This document shows positions 34,422 to 43,399 of a DNA stretch of 64,000 bases, piece after piece. The notes beneath the pieces are model-generated. The model was not told the DNA's origin. It worked only from the letters and a program-made list of their open reading frames with translations, and ran no database searches. The position numbers and the translations under genes were made by a program. This DNA is from an uncultured Methanomassiliicoccus sp. (GTDB lineage Archaea > Thermoplasmatota > Thermoplasmata > Methanomassiliicoccales > Methanomassiliicoccaceae), in NCBI GenBank assembly GCA_905202485.1, contig CAJKRY010000001.1, positions 248,001 to 312,000 of the forward strand, read 5' to 3'. Position 1 is the stretch's first letter; the number at the start of each line of letters is the position of its first letter.

Positions 34422-35912
34422 ATGTCCAAGTCTGCAAAAGGCCTGATCGCGATTATCATACTTTTGATATTAGCATGCCTGCTTATTTACCCGCTCTTGT
34501 CGGATGAAACACCCGATGAAGAGAACCCCGGCAGTTATACAATCACATTTATGAACGGCGATGCCGAGTATTCTAAAATCGAAATAAACTCTGCAGATCC
34601 CGTTATCGGAAGCAGTATGCCTAAGGCACCTTCTGCTGAAGAAAACAAGATTTTTGTGGGCTGGAATACTAAAGCAGACGGATCTGGCAATAATATAACT
34701 TCTGAAACTCAGGTAGAAAAAGACATCACAGCCTATGCAATCTGGATCAATAAAGGAGAGTCTTCTGAAACAGGATTCACCTCCACTTCGAACCAGTCAT
34801 TCAAAATAGACGACAAGACAGTAGAGATTGTACTGGGGAATTTATATCCGACTCCAAAAATAGAAGATGTCACAGTAATTGTGTATGACCCGGAAACTGG
34901 AAAACAATGCAGCGGATCATTCAGCGGATCAGAATACACATTGTCGTTTGACAATGTAAGGGTAAGCTTTCAGGATGCAGATAAAGACGGGCTGATGGAT
35001 TCCGATGAAAAACTGACGTTCGAAGCAGACAATGGACTGGCTGCAGGCATCTGGAATATAGAAGTGGATTACGACAGCTATGAAACGGGAAGTAATCAGT
35101 TCCATTTCCACATCTTCGAAGAAGGCGTAGAGAATTACACTGAAAATGTAAGAGTTAACTTTCTGGATGTCGGGCAAGCCGACTCAGCAGTAATATTCAC
35201 ATCAGACAACAGAACGATTCTGATTGATGCTGGTGTTCCCCTGAATAAGAAAACTGAATATGTTCCAAAACTTCTTGATCAGCTGGAAAAGCTCAATGTG
35301 AAAAAGATAGACGCAATGATATTGACACACCCGGACTATGACCATATTGCAGGCGCAGAGGCTGTGCTGAAAGAGTATGACGTTTTAAATGTGTACATGT
35401 GTAAGAAAGCCAGTACCAGTGCAACTTACAAAAATCTGCTGGACGCAATAGATAATGAAGGCTGCGAAAAACACATCGGCGACTTTTCAGCCGGCGATTA
35501 TCTTAATCTGAGCACTACCGAAAACTTCAGAGTTTTATCTGTAGACAGTAAAACAAAGAATGATGCCAATTCTGCAAGCATTGTCATACGGATGAGCTGC
35601 GAATCGTATTCATTTCTGTTTACTGGTGATGCTCCGGAGAAAGTTGAAAAAGAGATGCTGAAAAATTACTCAGAAGAACTTGATGTTGATGTGCTTAAGG
35701 TAGGGCATCACGGTTCCAGCACATCAAGTTCAGAAGGGTTTCTGCAGGTTGTCACTCCCTCAGTGTCTGTAATCTCATGCGGTACAGGCAATTCATATGG
35801 ACATCCGCATGAAGAAGCTTTGAAGAGATTGGAAACATACTCAGATGCAATCATCAGAACCGATCTCACCGGAGCTTACAGCTGTACATCATCTGGAAAA
35901 ATCATTGATTGA
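34422..35912 (+). CDS. Secreted ComEC-like metallo-beta-lactamase-fold hydrolase with N-terminal repeat domain
   Basis: A 496-residue protein. An N-terminal hydrophobic anchor (GLIAIIILLILACLLIYPLL) is followed by one Listeria-Bacteroides repeat (TITFMNGDAEY...KIFVGWNTKADGSG...ITAYAIW). A middle beta-rich region follows. The C-terminal hydrolase domain has VNFLDVGQADSAVIF, HPDYDHIAG, FLFTGDAPE and KVGHHGSSTS, as in the extracellular domain of ComEC. The likely location is outside the membrane, and the substrate (phosphodiester or nucleic acid) is a guess. It has its own upstream TATA-like element. Confidence 0.85.
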   Translation: MSKSAKGLIAIIILLILACLLIYPLLSDETPDEENPGSYTITFMNGDAEYSKIEINSADPVIGSSMPKAPSAEENKIFVGWNTKADGSGNNITSETQVEKDITAYAIWINKGESSETGFTSTSNQSFKIDDKTVEIVLGNLYPTPKIEDVTVIVYDPETGKQCSGSFSGSEYTLSFDNVRVSFQDADKDGLMDSDEKLTFEADNGLAAGIWNIEVDYDSYETGSNQFHFHIFEEGVENYTENVRVNFLDVGQADSAVIFTSDNRTILIDAGVPLNKKTEYVPKLLDQLEKLNVKKIDAMILTHPDYDHIAGAEAVLKEYDVLNVYMCKKASTSATYKNLLDAIDNEGCEKHIGDFSAGDYLNLSTTENFRVLSVDSKTKNDANSASIVIRMSCESYSFLFTGDAPEKVEKEMLKNYSEELDVDVLKVGHHGSSTSSSEGFLQVVTPSVSVISCGTGNSYGHPHEEALKRLETYSDAIIRTDLTGAYSCTSSGKIID

Positions 35913-35965
35913 GAGTGTCTTAAAAACGGAATCGTGGCGGCGTTCCATGATTCCTGACACAACAA

Positions 35966-35994
35966 TGCCCAGTTGGGCAAGATTCTTAATATAT
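35966..35994 (+). promoter_or_regulatory. Promoter and palindrome of the his operon
   Basis: TGCCCA-GT-TGGGCA is a perfect 6-bp inverted repeat. It lies seven bases before the TATA box TTAATATAT, and the hisG ATG lies about 40 bases after that box. The palindrome occupies the BRE side of the promoter, suited to either an activator or a repressor. Confidence 0.5.
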
Positions 35995-36033
35995 GGGCGC
36001 AATGATTGCCCCACGGATATACTGGTGAATCAG

Positions 36034-36897
36034 ATGCCCATCAAACTGGCTGTACCAAATAAAGGACGATTAAACGAGCGCTCGCTGGAGATGCTGAAGC
36101 GTGCTGGATTAGAAATAGAAAACGGGGGCGACAGGCTCCTTTTTGCATCTGTTAAAAATGGAAATTTTTCTGTTCTGTTTCTAAGAGCTCAGGACATAGT
36201 GCGGTTTGTGCAGACCGGTGCAGTCGATGCAGGCATTACCGGCTGGGATCTCGTTTTGGAAAACGGCAATGAAGTTGAACTGGTAAGAGAAATGGGCTTT
36301 GGAAAATGCAGACTTTCTGTAGCCGTCCCGGAATCATCGGGAATTAAAACCATTGATGATATACCAAATGGTTCCAGAGTAGCAACTTCGTTTCCTAACA
36401 TGACAAAACAGTTCTTTGAAAAGATGCAGAAAAAAGTAGAAATTGCAGTTATTTCTGGAGCTGCAGAAGTTATGCCACGCATGGGCGTAGCTGATTTTAT
36501 TACAGATCTGGTATCAAGCGGAAGCACTTTAAAAAGCAACAATCTCAGAGAGATAGCAGTTATTTCAGACTCCCAGGCTGTTTTGATAGCGTCTAAAAAC
36601 TTAGATTCGGAGAAAATGAGAGAACTGGAAGAGCTTGCCAATGCACTTGAAAGTGTAGAAATTGCTGAACACAAAAAGTATCTGATGGCAGACGTACCAG
36701 TGGCTGTATTGGATGAGGTAAGATCTTTTCTGCCGGGCATAGACGGCCCGACGGTTATGAATATTGCAGGAAGAGATGATGTTGTGGCAATTCACGTTGT
36801 TATTGATAAATCACAGATATACAACACAGTAAACAAACTCAAGAAACTGGGGGCGTCGGGCATTCTGATTGTACCCATCGACAGGATGGTGCCGTGA
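36034..36897 (+). CDS. hisG: ATP phosphoribosyltransferase, long form (HisG)
   Basis: First step of histidine synthesis, 287 residues from MPIKLAVPNKGRLNERSLEM. The catalytic lobes carry FLRAQDIVRFVQTGAVDAGITG and RVATSFPNMTKQFF. The C-terminal 75 residues are the allosteric domain (ADVPVAVLDEVRSFLPGIDG...GILIVPIDRM), so histidine feedback is likely. The frame is open further upstream into the preceding gene, but this ATG is the family start and fits the promoter. It overlaps hisC. Confidence 0.94.
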   Translation: MPIKLAVPNKGRLNERSLEMLKRAGLEIENGGDRLLFASVKNGNFSVLFLRAQDIVRFVQTGAVDAGITGWDLVLENGNEVELVREMGFGKCRLSVAVPESSGIKTIDDIPNGSRVATSFPNMTKQFFEKMQKKVEIAVISGAAEVMPRMGVADFITDLVSSGSTLKSNNLREIAVISDSQAVLIASKNLDSEKMRELEELANALESVEIAEHKKYLMADVPVAVLDEVRSFLPGIDGPTVMNIAGRDDVVAIHVVIDKSQIYNTVNKLKKLGASGILIVPIDRMVP

Positions 36898-37940
36898 TGG
36901 AAGAATGGCTCAAAAGCACGGTAAGAGATTTAGAATTGTATTACAACCCAAAAATAAAAGCTATCAGGATGGATACATCTGTAAACGTCGTCGGCCCCAA
37001 TCCAGCAGTAAAAAAGGTACTTGAAAGCTGTATGAATATGGAAGTTAACCAGTATCCTTCTCCTTATTCAGACGACCTGCGCAGGGCACTGGCTGAAAAA
37101 TACAGTTTAGATGAGGGTAATTTTGTAGTCGGAAACGGGTCAGATGAACTATTAGACGTTTCATTTAAATCATTTCTAGAATCAGGCAATGCTGTTGTCG
37201 CTCCACACCCCTCATATGTGCTGCACAGTTTCTTCGTAAAAATAAACGGAGGAAAATTCGAAACTGTTGATCTGCTGCCCGGCTTCCAGCTAGACGTAGA
37301 CGGAATGCTGGAAAAAAAGAGCAAAATGATAATTCTCTGTACTCCGAATAATCCAACATCGAACTGTTTCAAAAAAGAAGACGTGAAACGCCTGATTGAA
37401 GAATATGAAGGACCGATTATTGTCGATGAAGCTTATGCAGAATACTCCTCAGAAGGATTTATTCCATACATAAATGAATTCGATAATCTGATAGTAACCA
37501 GGACTTTTTCTAAAGCATACGGCCTCGCGGGTATGAGGGTGGGATATCTGGCTGCAAATAAAAAACTGGCAACCATGATGCAAAAAGTAAAAATTCCTTA
37601 TTCCCTAAATAAAATAAGCGAAGCCGTAGCGGTCGCAGCCCTCCAGAATACTGAATACCTCAAGAAAGGGCAGAGAATTGTAAATGAACAGAGAGAAAAA
37701 CTATCTAGAGGATTGAGCGAACTCGGCTTTGAAGTATTTCCATCTGAAGGAAACTTTATTATGTTCAGAGTTAAAGTGCCGTCGGATGAGTTCGTTTCAA
37801 GACTGGCTGCAAAGGGAATTCTGATCCGCGATTTTGGAAAACGCAGAATGCTTGAAAACTGCGTACGAACCACAATCGGAACGGAAGAACTCAACGGGTT
37901 ACTTCTGAGCAAAATAAAAGAGGTGAACGAAGAGTGGTAG
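36897..37940 (+). CDS. hisC: Histidinol-phosphate aminotransferase
   Basis: PLP enzyme of fold type I, 347 residues. GNGSDELLDVSFK, CTPNNPTSNCF, IVDEAYAEYS and the PLP Lys in RTFSKAYGLAGMRVGYL are all present. A GTG one codon before the ATG could also serve. It ends with TAG, one of few in the window, and overlaps hisH by seven bases. Confidence 0.94.
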   Translation: MEEWLKSTVRDLELYYNPKIKAIRMDTSVNVVGPNPAVKKVLESCMNMEVNQYPSPYSDDLRRALAEKYSLDEGNFVVGNGSDELLDVSFKSFLESGNAVVAPHPSYVLHSFFVKINGGKFETVDLLPGFQLDVDGMLEKKSKMIILCTPNNPTSNCFKKEDVKRLIEEYEGPIIVDEAYAEYSSEGFIPYINEFDNLIVTRTFSKAYGLAGMRVGYLAANKKLATMMQKVKIPYSLNKISEAVAVAALQNTEYLKKGQRIVNEQREKLSRGLSELGFEVFPSEGNFIMFRVKVPSDEFVSRLAAKGILIRDFGKRRMLENCVRTTIGTEELNGLLLSKIKEVNEEW

Positions 37941-38599
37941 AGATTCGCCGTTCAGTAAAATATCCTGAATCCAATGATTCATATAGAATTGGCCAGAGGC
38001 CGAAAGTGAAGGTTTCCGTTGTAGATTACGGAGTGGGAAACCTACATTCAATAAGAAAGGCGCTTGAGTTGGCAGGCGCGAGGCCGGTCATAGAATCAAA
38101 TGTAAGAAATATTCTGGATTCGGAGGTAATGATCTTTCCAGGCGTAGGTGCGTTTGATCCTGCAGCAAAAAAATTGGAACCCTACAGAGAGATCATACTG
38201 GACAGATTAAATGCAGGCACACCGTGTCTGGGGATATGCATTGGAACGCACATACTCTTCGAAGAAAGCGAAGAGGGATCCGTCCCCGGAATAGGATTTA
38301 TGAAGGGCAGAGTAGAAAAGCTTCACAGTGAGAAAGTTCCACATATCGGCTGGAATGAAGTAATTACAAATGACAAATATTTCACCGGTATCGAATCGCC
38401 TTACTTTTATTTTGCACATTCATACAGAGCCGATCCAGAAGAGGATATTGTTAAAGGAACTACTGAATATTATGAAACCTTTCCCTCAATAATGAGGAAG
38501 AAAAACACCATAGCAGTGCAGTTTCATCCAGAAAAGAGCGGTGCTTCCGGTGCGATATTCCTTAAAAATTTCGTAAAATTCATTGAGGAAAAATTATGA
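37934..38599 (+). CDS. hisH: Imidazole glycerol phosphate synthase, glutaminase subunit
   Basis: Supplies ammonia to HisF. The triad is visible: Cys in GTPCLGICIGTHILF, and His/Glu in VQFHPEKSG. From the first GTG it is 221 residues with a 24-residue N-terminal extension (VEIRRSVKYPESNDSYRIGQ) before the usual start. A second GTG at 38006, giving MKVSVVDYGVGNL, matches the family better but would leave a gap after hisC. The true start is unsettled. Confidence 0.93.
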   Translation: MVEIRRSVKYPESNDSYRIGQRPKVKVSVVDYGVGNLHSIRKALELAGARPVIESNVRNILDSEVMIFPGVGAFDPAAKKLEPYREIILDRLNAGTPCLGICIGTHILFEESEEGSVPGIGFMKGRVEKLHSEKVPHIGWNEVITNDKYFTGIESPYFYFAHSYRADPEEDIVKGTTEYYETFPSIMRKKNTIAVQFHPEKSGASGAIFLKNFVKFIEEKL

Positions 38600-39297
38600 T
38601 TGTCATCCCAGCGGTTGATATTCTCGGCGGAAGAGCTGTTCAGTTAGTAGGCGGAAAACCGGGAACGGAAAAAATCAGTCTGCCTGACCCATGGAATGTC
38701 GCGAAAAGCTGGGAAGATAAAGGTGCCAAGCGCCTGCATATCGTAGATTTGGATGCTGCGATGGGCAGCGGAGACAATCTAGCTGCAATTTCATCGATAG
38801 TTGATCATACAAACGTACCGATAGAAGTCGGCGGGGGCATAAGGACAACGGAAAAGGCAGAATCCCTGCTCGATCTGGGTGTTGATGTCGTGGTCGGTAC
38901 CCGCGCAGTTATGGACCACAAATGGCTGAACGAACTGGCAAATTCCTACCCGAGGCGTGTTATTCTAGCACTAGATGTAAAAGAAGGAAAAATACAGGTA
39001 AAGGGATGGAAAGAGTCTTCTCCGGAAACGTTAGAAGACATGCTTAGACACACATCGGATCTGCAGTTAAAAGGCGTATTGCACACCAATGTTGACGTGG
39101 AAGGACAGAATAAGGGAATAAATGTAGAAGAGACTAAAAATTTCAGATCCATGTGTCCTCACCCCGTGATTGAATCCGGCGGCATCTCAAGCCGTTCTGA
39201 TGTGAAACTGCTGGAAGAAATCGGCATTGAATATGCAGTAGTCGGGATGGCCATATACACAGGTGCCATAAAGCCCGAAGAGGTATGGAGGAAATGA
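38596..39297 (+). CDS. hisA: ProFAR isomerase
   Basis: Amadori isomerase of histidine synthesis, a (beta-alpha)8 barrel of 233 residues. MIVIPAVDILGGRAVQLVGG opens the barrel with the catalytic Asp. VPIEVGGGIRTTEKAE, GTRAVMDHKW, VDVEGQNKGIN and VIESGGISSRSDV carry the second Asp region and the phosphate sites. It starts in the hisH stop with a four-base overlap and is followed one base later by hisB. Confidence 0.94.
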   Translation: MIVIPAVDILGGRAVQLVGGKPGTEKISLPDPWNVAKSWEDKGAKRLHIVDLDAAMGSGDNLAAISSIVDHTNVPIEVGGGIRTTEKAESLLDLGVDVVVGTRAVMDHKWLNELANSYPRRVILALDVKEGKIQVKGWKESSPETLEDMLRHTSDLQLKGVLHTNVDVEGQNKGINVEETKNFRSMCPHPVIESGGISSRSDVKLLEEIGIEYAVVGMAIYTGAIKPEEVWRK

Positions 39298-39298
39298 A

Positions 39299-39847
39299 AT
39301 GAGGTCGGCGAATTTAAAAAGGAAAACTAAAGAAACTGATATTTCTATAACGCTTAACCTGGATGGCACGGGTGCATCTGAAATCTGCATAGATGACCAG
39401 TTTCTCAGACATATGCTTGAAACGTTCAGCAGATACGGTTCGTTTGACCTGAAAGTGACTGCAGGTGGAGACAATATACATCATCTGATCGAAGATGTTG
39501 CTATAACTCTCGGTAGCGCTTTCAAATCAGCTCTGGGAGAGACGCCGGTGGAAAGAGTTTCATATTTCATATTGCCGATGGATGACGCGCTGGTAATGGC
39601 TTCTGTAGACATAGTAGACAGGCCGTGGTGCGATGCTGACTGTCCAGATGATCTGTATCTTCATTTCTTCCGCTCATTCGCAATGTCATCTGGAATGACT
39701 TTGCATATCCTTGTTTACCGTGGTTTCGACGACCATCACATTATTGAAGCTTCATTCAAAGCGCTGGGTAAAGCTCTCAAAGGTGCGGTAAGTGTGAGAA
39801 AAGATGTGTTAAGTACTAAAAGTAAAGTAATTACGGAGAGTGATTGA
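39299..39847 (+). CDS. hisB: Imidazoleglycerol-phosphate dehydratase, divergent
   Basis: Dehydrates IGP using a di-manganese site. The 182-residue protein is shorter than usual (about 190-200). Metal motifs remain: IHHLIEDVAITLG and DDHHIIEASFKALGKAL; ILPMDDALV is also normal. In the first motif the usual FFDHML reads FLRHML, replacing the Asp by Arg, and the region after VDIVDRPW differs from the common sequence. Position between hisA and hisF supports the function. The ATG follows the hisA stop by one base. Confidence 0.9.
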   Translation: MRSANLKRKTKETDISITLNLDGTGASEICIDDQFLRHMLETFSRYGSFDLKVTAGGDNIHHLIEDVAITLGSAFKSALGETPVERVSYFILPMDDALVMASVDIVDRPWCDADCPDDLYLHFFRSFAMSSGMTLHILVYRGFDDHHIIEASFKALGKALKGAVSVRKDVLSTKSKVITESD

Positions 39848-40600
39848 TTGCTTACTAAGAGAATAATTCCCTGTTTAGATGTTACCGATGGAAAAGTTGT
39901 GAAGGGCGTCAAATTCCAAAACCTTAAAGGTATTGGATATCCGCCGGACCTTGCCCATCTGTACGAACAGCAAGGTGCTGATGAAATTACATTTTTAGAC
40001 ATTACTGCCTCGTCTGATGCCAGAGAGACGCTTCTGAATATTGTAGAAAAAACCGCTGAAAAGATCTTTGTTCCCCTGACTGTCGGCGGTGGAATCAGAT
40101 CTAAAGAAGATATGCGTTCTGCCCTCAGAGCAGGCGCCGATAAAGTCTCAATAAACACTGCAGCTGTGAAAAATCCAGATATCATATCAGAATGTGCTGA
40201 GGAATTTGGAAGTCAGTGTGTAGTGGTTGCCATTGATGCTAAAAAAGATGGAGATTCGTGGAGTGTTTATACACACGGCGGCAGAAATAAAATTGAAATA
40301 GATGCCGTAGACTGGGCTCAGAAGGTTGAAGATCTGGGTGCTGGAGAGATATTACTGACAAGCATGGATGCTGATGGGACAACGGACGGATATGATCTGA
40401 GATTGATAGAAAAAATAGCAGATCAGGTAAACATTCCTGTTATTGCCTCCGGCGGCTGCGGTACTCTGGAACATATTTACGAAGTCTTTTCACAGACTAA
40501 TGCCTCTGCAGCACTGGCAGCTTCGATATTCCACTACGGCACATATACAGTAGGCGACGTAAAGACCTACCTCCGCGATAAAGGAGTGCTCGTAAGATGA
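39848..40600 (+). CDS. hisF: Imidazole glycerol phosphate synthase, cyclase subunit
   Basis: Combines PRFAR with ammonia from HisH to form the imidazole ring and AICAR. A 250-residue barrel: RIIPCLDVTDGKVVKGVKF contains the catalytic Asp, and LTSMDADGTTDGYD the second. VPLTVGGGIRS and PVIASGGCGT bind phosphates. It uses a TTG start immediately after the hisB stop. It overlaps hisIE by four bases. Confidence 0.95.
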   Translation: MLTKRIIPCLDVTDGKVVKGVKFQNLKGIGYPPDLAHLYEQQGADEITFLDITASSDARETLLNIVEKTAEKIFVPLTVGGGIRSKEDMRSALRAGADKVSINTAAVKNPDIISECAEEFGSQCVVVAIDAKKDGDSWSVYTHGGRNKIEIDAVDWAQKVEDLGAGEILLTSMDADGTTDGYDLRLIEKIADQVNIPVIASGGCGTLEHIYEVFSQTNASAALAASIFHYGTYTVGDVKTYLRDKGVLVR

Positions 40601-41208
40601 AGTTAAACTTCGATCCCAATGGATTAATACCAGTAGTTGTCCAGGATTACTTAACTAACGAAGTTCTGATGGTAGCCTGGGCAAACGAAGAAGCTTATGA
40701 AAAGATGCTCAGTACTGGAAAAACACACTTCTGGTCAAGATCCAGACAAAAACTGTGGATGAAAGGAGAAACATCCGGCCACGTACAAGACATAGTATCG
40801 ATACAAACCGACTGTGACGCAGATACTCTGCTTGTAAGAGTAAAACAGACCGGCAACGCCTGTCATCTGGATAAGCATTCGTGCTTTGATGAAGTATTAT
40901 ATGGAAGCACTGAAAAGACTGCAGCCATAATTCCAGAACTAGTCGGGATTATTCACGACAGAAAACTAAATCCTAAAGAAGGCAGTTACACCAATGCACT
41001 CCTCAATGACGAAGATAAAGTTCTGAAAAAGGTCATAGAAGAAGCAGGAGAAGTGGCTATAGCTGGAAAGGGCAAAGATAGAAATGCACAGATCTGGGAA
41101 GCTGCTGATCTGATATATCACCAGCTTGTAATGTATGAATATCTGGGCCTTCCGATGGATGAAGTCTTCGGAAAGCTAACTCGCCGCCACGGGGGATCTA
41201 AAGAATGA
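40597..41208 (+). CDS. hisIE: Fused phosphoribosyl-AMP cyclohydrolase / phosphoribosyl-ATP pyrophosphatase
   Basis: A 203-residue bifunctional enzyme for steps 2 and 3 of the pathway. The HisI domain has MVAWANEEAYEKML, FWSRSRQKLWMKGETSGH, DCDADTLLV and ACHLDKHSCF, which bind zinc and magnesium. The HisE domain has KVLKKVIEEAGEVAIA and AADLIYHQLVM. The fusion order is that of E. coli HisI. It sits between hisF and a PHP gene with four-base overlaps on both sides. Confidence 0.94.
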   Translation: MKLNFDPNGLIPVVVQDYLTNEVLMVAWANEEAYEKMLSTGKTHFWSRSRQKLWMKGETSGHVQDIVSIQTDCDADTLLVRVKQTGNACHLDKHSCFDEVLYGSTEKTAAIIPELVGIIHDRKLNPKEGSYTNALLNDEDKVLKKVIEEAGEVAIAGKGKDRNAQIWEAADLIYHQLVMYEYLGLPMDEVFGKLTRRHGGSKE

Positions 41209-41858
41209 GAATAGATCTTCATATGCATACATTTCTCAGTGACGGGGAACTTCTTCCGATAGAACTAGCAAGAAGGGCCGCGGTGATGAATCATGAAGCA
41301 ATCGCGTTTACTGATCACGCTTCACTAAGCAATCTGGAAGATATTATCTCAAAGTGTAGTAAGGACGCAGTTCTTGCAGAAGAATATGGACTAAAAGTTC
41401 TTCCCGGAGTTGAGATTACACACGTTCCGCCCACCAAAATTGCAGAAGTTTCTGAAAAAGCCAAGAAGCTAGGGGCAAAAATAGTTGTAATTCATGGGGA
41501 GACCATATCAGAGCCTGTAGCACCAGGGACGAACCATGCATCTGTCATGTGTAAGTATGTTGATATTCTAGCTCATCCAGGATTTATAACGGAAGACGAC
41601 GCTAAGCTGGCTGCAGATAATGGAGTCGCATTAGAGATTACATCCAGACCATCGCATGCATTAACAAACGGACATGTCGCCGCTACTGCAAAGAAATGCG
41701 GTGCTGATATGGTAGTCGATACAGACACCCACTCCCCTAAAGATATGATCACAGAAGAGAGAGCAATACAAGTTGCAATAGGAGCTGGGCTTACGAATTC
41801 AGAAGCTGAAAGATGTGTTTATGATATTCCTAAAAGTTTGGTAAGGAAATTAGCATGA
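41205..41858 (+). CDS. PHP-domain phosphatase, probable histidinol-phosphatase
   Basis: A 217-residue PHP metal hydrolase. Metal ligands are visible in RIDLHMHTFLSDGE, AFTDHASL, PGVEITH, VIHGET, DILAHPGF and DTDTHS. PHP enzymes serve as histidinol-phosphate phosphatase in many organisms, and this gene is embedded at the end of the his operon with four-base overlaps on both sides. The substrate is therefore inferred from context. The polymerase-associated and other PHP types are less likely at this length. Confidence 0.8.
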   Translation: MRIDLHMHTFLSDGELLPIELARRAAVMNHEAIAFTDHASLSNLEDIISKCSKDAVLAEEYGLKVLPGVEITHVPPTKIAEVSEKAKKLGAKIVVIHGETISEPVAPGTNHASVMCKYVDILAHPGFITEDDAKLAADNGVALEITSRPSHALTNGHVAATAKKCGADMVVDTDTHSPKDMITEERAIQVAIGAGLTNSEAERCVYDIPKSLVRKLA

Positions 41859-42667
41859 AGTTCCGCATCGCCTTTCAGGGGATTAAGGGAGCATACAGCG
41901 AAGATGCTTGCAATAAAATATTCGGTGAGTCTGAAACTCTACCCTGCCACGATTTTTATGAACTTTTCTCAAAGGTGGCCTCAGGAGATGCCACTCATGG
42001 GGTAGTACCGGTAGAAAATTCACTACACGGGAGTGTTACTCAAGTAAATGACCTGCTGCTGGAAAACGATCTGACTGTCACTAAAGAAACAGTTGTGCAA
42101 ATCAAGCACTGCTTAATTGTACAGCCGAACTCGGATATATCAAAAATCAAAAGAGTCTATTCTCATCCGCAGGCATTGGGACAATGTAGCAAATATCTTA
42201 ACGAAATGCCATGGGAAATAATGTCTGCATATGACACCGCAGGTTCTGTGAAAATGATCGCGGACAGCAGCGCTGAAGATGAAGCTGCAATAGCATCAAA
42301 GCGTGCAGCAGAAGAATATTGTATGAAGGTTGTCGCTGAGAATATACAAAATGAGCCTCAAAATTACACTAGATTCTTTGTTATAGAAAAGAACCCTGAA
42401 AATGTAGAGGGGGATCGTCTTTCTATAGCTTTTGCAGTAAAAGACGCTCCGGGTGCATTATATGGGGCGCTTGAATCTTTTGCAAAAAATGATGTGAATC
42501 TTACAAGATTGGAATCAAGGCCAAGAAAAAATCATCCATGGGAGTATGTATTCTATGCTGATATGAACTGGAGTGAAAGTGCTTCTAAAGCAACGACAGA
42601 ATTGAGTAAAAAGGCAGCATTCGTGAAGATACTTGGAAGATATTCACGAATAGCGGACAAAACATGA
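41855..42667 (+). CDS. pheA: Prephenate dehydratase with ACT domain
   Basis: Makes phenylpyruvate from prephenate. The catalytic part (about residues 1-175) has AFQGIKGAYSEDA, GVVPVENSLHGSV, HPQALGQC and the essential NYTRFFVI. The ACT domain follows with PGALYGALESFAKNDVNLTRLESRP, the phenylalanine feedback motif. It has no mutase domain, in contrast to tyrA. It lies in the his operon, not beside the aro genes, joined by a four-base overlap. Confidence 0.94.
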   Translation: MKFRIAFQGIKGAYSEDACNKIFGESETLPCHDFYELFSKVASGDATHGVVPVENSLHGSVTQVNDLLLENDLTVTKETVVQIKHCLIVQPNSDISKIKRVYSHPQALGQCSKYLNEMPWEIMSAYDTAGSVKMIADSSAEDEAAIASKRAAEEYCMKVVAENIQNEPQNYTRFFVIEKNPENVEGDRLSIAFAVKDAPGALYGALESFAKNDVNLTRLESRPRKNHPWEYVFYADMNWSESASKATTELSKKAAFVKILGRYSRIADKT

Positions 42668-42670
42668 CCA

Positions 42671-42691
42671 AAATCTTTATTCTAAAGATTT
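42671..42691. terminator. 21-base palindrome after pheA
   Basis: AAATCTTTA-TTC-TAAAGATTT forms a perfect 9-bp stem starting three bases after the pheA stop. It may end the his-pheA transcript or act as an operator for the next gene, whose ATG lies 13 bases further on; no strong T run follows beyond TTTTTA. Confidence 0.4.
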
Positions 42692-42704
42692 AATCACCTT
42701 TTTA

Positions 42705-43253
42705 ATGGCAAGACGAAGACGTGGCAGCCCGGCTGAAGAAGAAAAGCCGTTTTATACTGAAAAAATACCCTTGAGTCTCATGCCAAGAAAATGGCTGAGA
42801 GGTAAAAAATGGAACAGACTTGAGAATCTAGGAAGATTCGTCGGGATATTTTTGATATTTATGGCAGTCTTGTCCATAGCATATGGCCTGAAGATTGAGT
42901 ATTCGGTTATATTTTTAATTGGAGCATTACTTGTATTTTACATAACTGAAGTACTAAGTCCAGATGCCCAAAGAGTCGTTAGACCTATCAGGATCTATAA
43001 AAACGGAGTTTTGGTATACACAACCAGCTTTGAAAAAACGTTAGGAAAAAAATCGTTTATGACTTCAGAAGATGTTAAAGGAGTTAAAGTAAAAAGGATG
43101 AATCTTCAAACAGAAGATGGTATTCAAAATCTTCCTACTCATCTAACGTTCATACTGAATAATAATATGAAAATTAAGATGGGAAGAAGGAATTGCACAG
43201 AGCTTCAAACAATAATTGGTATGCTTAGTGATCTAGGGATTAAAGAGATTTAA
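42705..43253 (+). CDS. Small membrane protein of unknown function
   Basis: A 182-residue protein, not recognised. A basic N-terminus (ARRRRGSPAEEEKPF) precedes two hydrophobic segments (FVGIFLIFMAVLSIAYGL and YSVIFLIGALLVFYITEVL). A cytoplasmic-looking beta-rich domain follows (RIYKNGVLVYTTSFEK...LTFILNNNMKIKMGRR), somewhat like a PH-type fold. Whether it is cotranscribed with pheA is unclear because of the palindrome between them. Confidence 0.7.
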   Translation: MARRRRGSPAEEEKPFYTEKIPLSLMPRKWLRGKKWNRLENLGRFVGIFLIFMAVLSIAYGLKIEYSVIFLIGALLVFYITEVLSPDAQRVVRPIRIYKNGVLVYTTSFEKTLGKKSFMTSEDVKGVKVKRMNLQTEDGIQNLPTHLTFILNNNMKIKMGRRNCTELQTIIGMLSDLGIKEI

Positions 43254-43399
43254 GTTAAAATCACATAAGCTACATCCAAATATGTGTAATAACTATCGAA
43301 ATGATTTGAAAATACAATTATTTTAAGTATTCCGCTTAAACTATCATCACAGAATAAGTCAAAACTACTGTTAAGCTCATAAACTAAAATATATTAACA

